64,000 nt of DNA from Aquincolibacterium sp964606385 (GTDB lineage Bacteria; Omnitrophota; Omnitrophia; Omnitrophales; Aquincolibacteriaceae). A program made the translations under genes and the position numbers. The notes under the pieces are model-generated. The model was given only the letters and a program-made list of their open reading frames with translations. It had not been told where the DNA came from and did not search any database. Position 1 is the stretch's first letter. Every line of letters begins with the position of its first letter. This document shows, one piece after another, positions 24,190-31,403 of this stretch. The stretch is from assembly GCA_964606385.1 (NCBI GenBank), contig CAZSFZ010000001.1, positions 1-64,000 of the forward strand, read 5' to 3'.

Positions 24190-25392
24190 TCACTGGTTAA
24201 AAACGATCGCATCAATACTGAAAACGGGGAGCAGGATCGCCATGGCGACCAGCCCCAGAAGTAATCCGACGGTCAGGAGCGTTATAGGCTCCACCAATTG
24301 CGTCATGACCCGCGTGGATTCATCGACCCGCTGGTCATACCAATCGGCAATATCGCGGAACGCCTGTTCCAAATGCCCCGTCTCTTCCCCAATGAGCAGC
24401 AAATGGACCGCAAAAAGCTGGAATCTCCCCGAGCTTTTTAGCGCCCCGCTCAGGGCAGCGCCTTGCTCCACCCGGCGCATCGCGGTCGCAAGGTCCTCCC
24501 GCATCGCTTCGTTAGAAACCACGGGGACGGCGATCTTGAGGGCCTTCAGGAGAGGGACTCCCCCCTTCAGAAGCATTTCCATGGAGCGGGCAAAAGCGGC
24601 GAATTGGGCCATGAAAACCATCTTGCCGGCCAGCGGCAGCCCCATCCTCCAGCGGGCCCATCGCACTTTCTGGACGGGACCTTTCGAACGCTTATAGAAA
24701 ATGATGCCCAGAACCCCCGCGGCAAGAAGCACGATCAAACCGTAGTGCTGGACCCCGTCGCTAACCAGGATCAAGCCCCGCGTGAGCAGCGGAAGGTCCT
24801 GTCCGAACTCTTCGAAGAGCTTGGAGAACTGTGGCACCACATATGCCAAGAGATAGGCCACGGCAAAAAGGCCCAGCACCGCGACCAGCGAAGGATAGAT
24901 CAACGCGTTCCGAACTTTCTGGAGAACGGAAAAACGCCGCTCGTGACATTCCGCCAAACGCGCCAGGGCCTCGTCCAGATGTCCCGTGTTCTCGCCCAAT
25001 TCGACCATGGCCACCGCAAAAACATCGAACACAGCAGGATGTTCGCCCAAAGCCGCCGCGAAGGGTTTCCCGTGCCGGACTTCTTCCTTGATCGTTTCGC
25101 AGATCGACTGGAGTTTCCGGTCCTCGGTCTGTTCGGCCGTCACGGTCAGGGCCGCCAGTAGCGGGATCCCGGAGCGGACCAATCGCCCGAGCTGCTGATA
25201 GAAAAGCGTCAGCGAACGGCCACGGACCCCGCCCCCAAAAGGTCCCATTCCCCTTACGCCTTCTTCACGGACCTGGACGGGAAGCAGGTTCATTTCATGG
25301 ATCTTGTCGACCGCCGCCGCATGCGACTCGGCCGACAGGATCCCTTTGATGAGTTCCTTGCCTTTTTTGGCTTCGTACTTGAATTTTTTCAT
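24190..25392 (-). CDS. gspF: GspF/PilC inner-membrane platform protein
   Basis: A 400-residue protein with two T2SSF domains, each a helical cytoplasmic bundle, and three membrane helices. First-domain features: LTLFYQQLGRLVRSGIPLLA, ALAEHPAVF-like loop, VELGENTGHLDEALARLAE. The second domain begins AQFAAFARSMEMLLKGGVPL and contains LLIGEETGHLEQAFRDIADW. The length is normal. GspF forms the core of the platform turned by GspE, whose gene ends 6 bases upstream. Confidence 0.95.
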   Translation of the reverse strand: MKKFKYEAKKGKELIKGILSAESHAAAVDKIHEMNLLPVQVREEGVRGMGPFGGGVRGRSLTLFYQQLGRLVRSGIPLLAALTVTAEQTEDRKLQSICETIKEEVRHGKPFAAALGEHPAVFDVFAVAMVELGENTGHLDEALARLAECHERRFSVLQKVRNALIYPSLVAVLGLFAVAYLLAYVVPQFSKLFEEFGQDLPLLTRGLILVSDGVQHYGLIVLLAAGVLGIIFYKRSKGPVQKVRWARWRMGLPLAGKMVFMAQFAAFARSMEMLLKGGVPLLKALKIAVPVVSNEAMREDLATAMRRVEQGAALSGALKSSGRFQLFAVHLLLIGEETGHLEQAFRDIADWYDQRVDESTRVMTQLVEPITLLTVGLLLGLVAMAILLPVFSIDAIVFNQ

Positions 25393-25398
25393 CGGATC

Positions 25399-27744
25399 TT
25401 ATTCACCAGATTTCATATGCGTTTGGCAGAATTTTTCAAGCCGCGCGCGATCGATGCTATTGAGCACAAGAAACAAGGTCGCTACGGAAAGTTCCTCTCC
25501 CGAAAGCCCTAAGCGTGAGATGCGAAGCGCCTTGGCCATGCATTCAACGGGCTTCACACCATCGGAAAGACCGATCCTGAGCAGAAGAACGCTGCCGGCC
25601 TCCAGCACCTCTCCGATCTTAAGGGCCGCTCCCGGAATCACTCCGGCAGGCAACGGCTGGTCAAAGATCTTCAGCAAGATCCCGCCGGCACTGATATTTT
25701 CCGTAGAACCGGCCAAGGGGATCTCCGCGAGCTTTTCTTTGTATTTTTGGACCAAAGGCGATTTCGCGTGGCTTTCAATGATACGGAACGAAACAGGAGC
25801 TTCGAGCTGGATCCGCTGGTACTTGCGCATATTCACAAATTCGTGGTCGGACGCGGTTTTTTCCGCAGGAGTTTCGGAAAGATCGACCGGCGGGATGGCC
25901 GGTTTGAGCTCAGGCATCTCAGCCGCTTTGTCCGCCTCCAGGGTCCTCAAAAAACCGCTTTCGGGTGCTGCCGCAGGGGGCTTCGGATTTTCCGGGACCA
26001 CGGAAGGAGCCATCGGCTTACTGTAGTTCAACTCCTCATGTTCCGTAACTTCAAGGATCTCCTCGGGGGTCGTGATCCCGGCAAGGACCTTCGACCAACC
26101 GTCCCGGCGAAGCGTGACCATCCCCTGCTGGATCGCCAGGGATTTGATCGCTTCCGCGGTGGCGCGCGCCATGATCAATTTACGGAGAGGCTCGGTCAGG
26201 ATGATGAGCTCTTGGATTGCAATGCGCCCCCGGTATCCCGTCCCGTTGCACTGTTCGCAGCCGCGCCCGTGAAGGATCCGGATCTCTTTTTGAGGAACAC
26301 CGCTTTCCTTTTCAATAAGGCTTTTAATCTCGGAAGAAACGCCGGGGTTTTCCTCACGGCAGTGCGGGCAGATGACACGGACAAGCCGCTGGGCCATAAA
26401 AGCCACCACGCTTGACGCGATCAAATAAGGCTCCACGCCGATGTCCAGGAGCCGGGTCACGCCGCTTGCCGCATCATTTGTGTGAAGCGTGGAAAGGATC
26501 AAGTGCCCCGTCAATGCCGACTGGATCGCGATCTCGGCCGTTTCGAGATCCCGCACCTCCCCCACCATCATGACATCCGGGTCCTGCCGGAGCATGCTCC
26601 GCAGCCCGTTCGCGAACGTCAGCCCGATCTCGGGGTTCACATGGATCTGGCTGACGCCTTCAAGTTCATATTCCACAGGATCTTCGATCGTGATAATCTT
26701 CCGCGTGGGGACATTGAGGCGGTTCAGGGCAGCATACAGGGTCGTACTCTTCCCGCTCCCTGTCGGACCCGTGACGAACACGATCCCGTTCGTCCGGTTC
26801 AAAAGTTCTTCAAAGACCGCCTGCTGTTTCGGGTCAAAACCCAGTTTCTCGAGCTTGAAGACATTCTTGCCGGGCAGGATGCGGATCACCAAACTCTCCC
26901 CGTGCGCCGTCGGGATGAAGGAAACACGCAGGTCGAGGGTCTCATCCTGGGTCTTCACCCTCATCTTGCCGTCCTGGGGAAGCCTTTTCTCGGCCACATT
27001 CAGATTGGTCATGATCTTGATACGGGACAGCATCGGAGAGAAAAACTCCTTCATTTCGCGCGGAACCGGCGCCTGCTGCAAAATACCGTCGATCCGGTAG
27101 CGAAGGCGGATCCCCGAGGTCAGAGGTTCAAGATGGATGTCGCTCGCACGTTTTTTGTAGGCGTCCAGAATAATCTGGTTCACCACATGCGAGACTGAGG
27201 CCGTGGAAGCGAGTTTTTCGATATCTTCTACTTCCTGAACGGGCGCCGAAGCCGAAGGCCGTTCATTCGCCGGGGTCACGGCAAGGATCTTGTCCACGGT
27301 CTCCGCGGCAAGGCCGTAATGCTTCACGAGCATCTCTTCGATGTCCTTCTCCAGGGCGAAGCAAAGCTCGATATCGGTCCCCAACGCGAAACGCATCTCA
27401 TCCAGAGTATGAATGTCGGGGATCCTGTGGACCGCGATCACGATCTTTCCGTTCTTCTGCTGGACCGGAAAAAATTTATAATAGGAAGCGAATTTCACGG
27501 GGACATTCTTGAAAACCTCGGGATCCGGCGCGGTCGTCTTGAGATTGATGACCGGCCGTCCCGTATTCTTGGAAAAAATATCGAGCAGTTGTTCTTCCGT
27601 AAGAAGGCCGGCATCGATCACGACACGCAGGAACGGACTCGAATTCTGTTCGGCCTCCCGAAAAGCTTTCTCAAGCGCCTCTTTTGGGACGGCGCCTGAC
27701 TCAAGAAGGATCTTGAATGAGTTTTTGTCCAAAACGGGTTTCAT
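25399..27744 (-). CDS. gspE: GspE/PilB secretion ATPase with C-terminal PilZ domain
   Basis: A hexameric ATPase that powers pseudopilus extension. An N-terminal MshEN-type domain (residues 1-150, with two related helical motifs LLESGAVPKEALEKAF and VIDAGLLTEEQLLDIF) precedes the GspE core. The core has Walker A GPTGSGKS (326-333), an Asp box near ITIEDPVEYEL, Walker B DPDVMMVGEVRD, and a zinc tetracysteine CPHC...CEQC (459-499). After a Pro-rich linker comes an extra domain (about 636-781) with R640-K-Y-Q-R644 and N683-I-S-A-G-G688, matching the RxxxR and (D/N)xSxxG c-di-GMP-binding motifs of PilZ. Total 781 residues against the usual 500-570. Its ATG overlaps the stop of the ATPase beta gene (ATGA). 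Confidence 0.93.
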   Translation of the reverse strand: MKPVLDKNSFKILLESGAVPKEALEKAFREAEQNSSPFLRVVIDAGLLTEEQLLDIFSKNTGRPVINLKTTAPDPEVFKNVPVKFASYYKFFPVQQKNGKIVIAVHRIPDIHTLDEMRFALGTDIELCFALEKDIEEMLVKHYGLAAETVDKILAVTPANERPSASAPVQEVEDIEKLASTASVSHVVNQIILDAYKKRASDIHLEPLTSGIRLRYRIDGILQQAPVPREMKEFFSPMLSRIKIMTNLNVAEKRLPQDGKMRVKTQDETLDLRVSFIPTAHGESLVIRILPGKNVFKLEKLGFDPKQQAVFEELLNRTNGIVFVTGPTGSGKSTTLYAALNRLNVPTRKIITIEDPVEYELEGVSQIHVNPEIGLTFANGLRSMLRQDPDVMMVGEVRDLETAEIAIQSALTGHLILSTLHTNDAASGVTRLLDIGVEPYLIASSVVAFMAQRLVRVICPHCREENPGVSSEIKSLIEKESGVPQKEIRILHGRGCEQCNGTGYRGRIAIQELIILTEPLRKLIMARATAEAIKSLAIQQGMVTLRRDGWSKVLAGITTPEEILEVTEHEELNYSKPMAPSVVPENPKPPAAAPESGFLRTLEADKAAEMPELKPAIPPVDLSETPAEKTASDHEFVNMRKYQRIQLEAPVSFRIIESHAKSPLVQKYKEKLAEIPLAGSTENISAGGILLKIFDQPLPAGVIPGAALKIGEVLEAGSVLLLRIGLSDGVKPVECMAKALRISRLGLSGEELSVATLFLVLNSIDRARLEKFCQTHMKSGE

Positions 27745-29201
27745 ATGCTGACACGGCTTTTCTTTTTAGGAGTTCTCCCGATCAGGTAGAAATCGCTGGC
27801 GGGAAGCTTGTCGAAAACCCCGCTCACGATCGCCTCGCAATCATCAACCGCGTCCGAGACCGCCACGAATTCCCCTTTTCTTCCCGTGAACGCTTCGCCG
27901 ACCGTGAACGGCTGGGTCATGAAATTAAGGAGCTTCTCGGCGCGTCTGAAGTCGATCTGGTCCTCTTTCGGCAGCTCCTCCACGCCCACCACCTGGACGA
28001 TGCGCTTCAAGGAATTGTGCTTCGCGAAAAGCGCGAGCATCTTCTGGCTCAGGTTATACGCCTTCTGTCCGACGATACGGGGGTCCAGGTTCGCGCAGCC
28101 GCTCTTGAGCGGGTCGATCGCGGGATAAAAACCCTTCTGGGCGAGGTCGCGCGAAAGCGACAGGGCGCCGTCCAGACAGCTGAAGATCGCCACGACCGCG
28201 GGGTCGGTCATATCGTCGGAAGGCACGTAAACGGCCTGCAGGGAGGTGATCGAGCCGCGGCCGGGGATCGACCGGATCCTTTCCTGTACTGAATTAACCT
28301 CGGATTGGAGGGTCGGCTGATAGCCGGATTCCCCTGGGACGCGCCCGAGAAGCGCCGAGATCTCCTGACCTCCCTGAATAAAACGAAACACATTATCCAT
28401 GAACAGGAGCACGTCCTTGTTCTGTTCGGCCATATCTTCCGCGAGCGTAATCCCGGTGTTCACGCACTCATAACGCGCGCCCGGCGGCTCATTCATCTGA
28501 CCGAACACCAGCTTGACCTTCGGCAACAGGTTATTTTCTTTCAGTTCCGCGAAAAGGTCGTAACCTTCGCGGATGCGTTCCCCGATACCCGTAAAAATAC
28601 AAACCCCACTGTGTTTCTTGACGATATTATTGATCAGTTCGAGGATAACGACGCTCTTGCCGCAGCCGGCACCACCCAGAATCCCCATTTTACTCCCCTT
28701 GCAAAGCGGGAAAAGCAGGTCGATGTACTTGATCCCGGTCTCAAGGAATTCGGGTTTGGCACCGAACTTGCTTTTCAGGTTGAATTGTTCCTCGCGGGGC
28801 GGCCGCCGGATGACCTTGAAATCCTTTCCCGTGAACGCCCCCAACTGATCGATCGGATCCCCGAACACATTGATGATCCTCCCGAAAAGCTCGTCCCCTG
28901 TGCGGATCGTGACCGGCTTCATGGTGTTGATCACCTTGGAATTAAGCTGAAGGTTCAGGGTCTCGGATAGAGAGATGCAGCGGACATCGTTCTTGCTTAA
29001 GTGCTCGGCGACTTCCATCACGACCTTGCGTTTGTCGAACGTTTGTCCCACCAGCACGTCAAAAAGGGCCGGAAGATCGCTGATCTTGTCAAAGGTCACA
29101 TCGACCACGGGACCGCGGACACCGATGATCCTCCCTTGGACGTTCTTGGTGAACGCCGCTTCCATCGGGGTTTTTTCTGTGCTTTTTATTTCTTCATCCA
29201 T
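27741..29201 (-). CDS. atpD: F-type ATPase beta subunit (divergent)
   Basis: A catalytic subunit of 486 residues. Walker A is GGAGCGKS (176-183; usual GGAGVGKT). The catalytic Glu is in GERIREGYDLF (E208), followed by LFMDNVFRFIQGGQEISALL, GRVPGESGYQPTL, and YVPSDDMTDPAV with SCLDGALSLSRDLAQKGFYP. A DELSEED-like GVEELPKEDQ is present. All residues needed for ATP hydrolysis or synthesis therefore seem to be there. It is the last ATPase gene in the run: its ATG shares a base with the gamma stop (TAATG), and its stop overlaps the gspE start by 4 bases. That direct coupling of a rotary ATPase subunit to a secretion ATPase gene is very unusual. Confidence 0.93.
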   Translation of the reverse strand: MDEEIKSTEKTPMEAAFTKNVQGRIIGVRGPVVDVTFDKISDLPALFDVLVGQTFDKRKVVMEVAEHLSKNDVRCISLSETLNLQLNSKVINTMKPVTIRTGDELFGRIINVFGDPIDQLGAFTGKDFKVIRRPPREEQFNLKSKFGAKPEFLETGIKYIDLLFPLCKGSKMGILGGAGCGKSVVILELINNIVKKHSGVCIFTGIGERIREGYDLFAELKENNLLPKVKLVFGQMNEPPGARYECVNTGITLAEDMAEQNKDVLLFMDNVFRFIQGGQEISALLGRVPGESGYQPTLQSEVNSVQERIRSIPGRGSITSLQAVYVPSDDMTDPAVVAIFSCLDGALSLSRDLAQKGFYPAIDPLKSGCANLDPRIVGQKAYNLSQKMLALFAKHNSLKRIVQVVGVEELPKEDQIDFRRAEKLLNFMTQPFTVGEAFTGRKGEFVAVSDAVDDCEAIVSGVFDKLPASDFYLIGRTPKKKSRVSI

Positions 29202-30103
29202 TAGCGTGTTTTCCTCGTTGATGCAAAACTGGCCGCCGTAAAAACCTCACGCACCGCCTTATTCAACTCTTCGCGCAACCCCTTCCTGAAAGAGATCAGA
29301 AGGCTCCGCCGTTCCGTGCCCAGCGATTCCAGAGCAGATTCCAGCTGCTGGGCCTGGATCGCCGCCTCCGTGAGCGGAATATCGTCCACGATCTCGTAAA
29401 GACGGCAATAGATCCAGATGCCGGCGATCGTTCTCATGATGGAATTCCCGGACGTTTCAAGGATCACGTCAAACCTTCGTTGATCGTCCGCGACCTGGTC
29501 CTCATCCCCTTGCGTGATATCCCCGCCCCGGGTCCGGACCAGCTCGCCGGCCGGAAGCAAGGTCAGGATACGGGGTTTGATGACGGCAAAGCTCTTCGCC
29601 CACACGTGAACCAGGATCGTTTTGCCCGCCTGCCCGTTCATGATCCGTTCCGTCAGATAATCGCGAAGATAATGCGAAAGATCAAAGCGGTTCGGGAACT
29701 CCCCGAGCGTCAGGACCTTCTCGATCCGTTCCACCCCCATCATTTTCAGCATGGTCGCGCAGCGTCTTCCCAGGCAGATCACGCTCGAACCCGGGTATTT
29801 GATGTACTGTTGATGCGCGATCGCCGTGACCTTGGAATTCATCTGCGACATAAACGACTGGTCGGAAGCCAGCACTACAATATCCACCCCTGGATGGTCG
29901 TTCCTCAGTAACGGACATGTGGTATTAATGTTCTTTACAGTTTCCAGAAATTCCAAAAACGCGTCAAAGAACCTTTGAAGGTTCTTCTTTTTCGCTGAAA
30001 ACGCGAAAAAACGGCTTGTGGCGACGTCCTTGATAACCGAAATGATCTCTAACAGCGTATCAACATCATCCAAATCGCCTTTGATCCGTGTGACCTTGCT
30101 CAT
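29201..30103 (-). CDS. atpG: F-type ATPase gamma subunit-like protein (highly divergent)
   Basis: 300 residues, close to the normal gamma length. The N-terminal helix has IISVIKDVATSRFFAFSAKK in the place of the usual ITxAMxMVAxSK. A central Rossmann-like part (VDIVVLASDQSFMSQMNSK, normally the SDRGLCGxxN region) follows, and the C-terminal helix is FRKGLREELNKAVREVFTAA. Identification depends on position between the b-delta and beta genes plus these patterns. Conservation is weak, which suggests either a fast-evolving or a functionally altered rotor shaft. The stop overlaps the beta start by one base. Confidence 0.78.
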   Translation of the reverse strand: MSKVTRIKGDLDDVDTLLEIISVIKDVATSRFFAFSAKKKNLQRFFDAFLEFLETVKNINTTCPLLRNDHPGVDIVVLASDQSFMSQMNSKVTAIAHQQYIKYPGSSVICLGRRCATMLKMMGVERIEKVLTLGEFPNRFDLSHYLRDYLTERIMNGQAGKTILVHVWAKSFAVIKPRILTLLPAGELVRTRGGDITQGDEDQVADDQRRFDVILETSGNSIMRTIAGIWIYCRLYEIVDDIPLTEAAIQAQQLESALESLGTERRSLLISFRKGLREELNKAVREVFTAASFASTRKTR

Positions 30104-30115
30104 GCGCGACGGCCT

Positions 30116-30856
30116 TTAGGCCTGGAACTCCAATTTCTCTTTCATTTTCACGGACGATTCATTGACCGCATTGGCAAAACTCCCGTCCAAAAGAAGCGTT
30201 CCCATCTGCAGCACCACCCCGGCGATCAAGGGGATCTCCACGCTTGTTTCGATCTTGAGATCGGGCACATTCAGCTTCTGGCCCAGGATGCTTCGGAATT
30301 CATCTTTTTCTATCTGGTTCAAAGGGAACGCCGAACGGATCACCGGCGGGTTTTCTTTAACATCGACGGCGCTAAAGTCCGCCTTGGAGATCTCCTTGAT
30401 GAAATCTTTCACGAATTGGGCATGAAGGAGCAGCGTGGCCTCAGGCGAAAAGATCGACTTCAGCATTTCGGCCGTAAAATCGATGACCTGCCGGCTCACC
30501 TCGGTCCGGATTTCACGGCTCAACTGGTCCCGTGACCCGTAAGCCTTGGAAATGATATCCTCCGCCTCCGTTCTCGCTTTTTTGACGATCTCCTCTTCCT
30601 TCTTGCGGGCTTTTTCAAGGGCCTGATTGGAAAGTTTGTCGGCGATCAGAGCCGCTTCTTCTTTCTTGGCCTGAAATTCTTTCTCCGCCATCTCATTCTT
30701 TTCGAGAAGCTCGCGCTGTTTCTTGACGAGTTCCTCATAGACGGAGCTCAGCCTCCGGACATTCGACTCCGTATCCCCGGACATCATTTTTCTCATGAAA
30801 AACACGAGCACGCAAAAAACGATGATCTGTAAAAGCACGAATTGCAGTGTCAGCAT
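30116..30856 (-). CDS. Fused b-delta stator subunit of F-type ATPase
   Basis: A 246-residue protein. An N-terminal membrane helix (FVLLQIIVFCVLVFFMRKM) leads into a long charged coiled coil (residues 30-120, for example LSNQALEKARKKEEEIVKKA), as in subunit b. The C-terminal part, about 140-246, looks like delta, ending IPLIAGVVLQMGTLLLDGSF, which matches the delta pattern of a GGxxxxxGxxxxDGS turn. It would serve as the peripheral stalk joining the membrane to alpha-beta. A strong AAAGGAG site precedes the ATG. Such b-delta fusions occur in some bacterial lineages. Here it may form the stalk alone, as no separate b or delta gene is present. Confidence 0.82.
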   Translation of the reverse strand: MLTLQFVLLQIIVFCVLVFFMRKMMSGDTESNVRRLSSVYEELVKKQRELLEKNEMAEKEFQAKKEEAALIADKLSNQALEKARKKEEEIVKKARTEAEDIISKAYGSRDQLSREIRTEVSRQVIDFTAEMLKSIFSPEATLLLHAQFVKDFIKEISKADFSAVDVKENPPVIRSAFPLNQIEKDEFRSILGQKLNVPDLKIETSVEIPLIAGVVLQMGTLLLDGSFANAVNESSVKMKEKLEFQA

Positions 30857-30868
30857 AACGCTCCTTTT

Positions 30869-31099
30869 TTAAATAACCGATTTTGGCATAAAGATCTGAA
30901 AAGTGATGAGCAGGGAAATGATCGAGGTCGCTTCCGCAAAGAGCAACATCAGGATCACGCCCAGATAGATCTTGGGCGCCGCCGAGGGGTTCCGGCCTAG
31001 TGCCTTAATACTGGCCGCTCCCACGACCGCAATCACGATCGAAGGGCCGACCACCGCGATGAACATGGCTATCAGGACCGCGACATTCTGTTGGTTCAT
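30869..31099 (-). CDS. atpE: F-type ATPase c subunit (rotor ring)
   Basis: A 76-residue hairpin of two membrane helices joined by the conserved polar loop ALGRNPSAAPK (family pattern A/G-R-Q/N-P). The ion-binding carboxylate is Glu56 in LLFAEATSII. The residue after Glu is Ala rather than Ser/Thr, and the helix-1 position equivalent to the Gln of sodium-binding rings appears hydrophobic, so a proton rather than sodium site is more likely. A ribosome site (AAAGGAAAGG) precedes the ATG. The gene lies between epsilon and b-delta. A c-ring implies ion-coupled rotation, yet no a subunit is encoded nearby. Confidence 0.88.
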   Translation of the reverse strand: MNQQNVAVLIAMFIAVVGPSIVIAVVGAASIKALGRNPSAAPKIYLGVILMLLFAEATSIISLLITFQIFMPKSVI

Positions 31100-31115
31100 A
31101 GGACCTTTCCTTTTT

Positions 31116-31394
31116 TTAGATATCCCACGATTCTTTCATGCCTTTAAAACTCGTGTCGACCTCCACGATCATGTAACAGCGGTTCTCGCGGAAGCTTACG
31201 ACCCCCAGCCGGATCGGGATGCTCGGATGATCGGCGATCTTAATGTCGCCTTCCACCAGCGTCGACACCAGCGGGTGGTGAAAAGCCAAAAGTTCGAACT
31301 CCCCTTCCTCGCTGGCCAAATAGACCGATTCGACCATATCATCAAATACCAAGCCCTGCAAACTTAAGACTTGCAGCTGGAACTTTGGCTTCAT
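31116..31394 (-). CDS. atpC: F-type ATPase epsilon subunit, N-terminal domain only
   Basis: A 92-residue protein corresponding to the beta-sandwich domain of epsilon: FQLQVLSLQGLVFDDMVESV, EEGEFELLAFHHPLVSTLVEG. A normal epsilon has about 135 residues, with a C-terminal two-helix domain that can rise into the catalytic hexamer and inhibit hydrolysis. That domain is missing here. The complex could then lack epsilon inhibition and be suited to running as an ATP-driven motor, which is inference. It lies 9 bases after alpha and 16 before c. Confidence 0.82.
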   Translation of the reverse strand: MKPKFQLQVLSLQGLVFDDMVESVYLASEEGEFELLAFHHPLVSTLVEGDIKIADHPSIPIRLGVVSFRENRCYMIVEVDTSFKGMKESWDI

Positions 31395-31403
31395 GCGCGG
31401 CCG

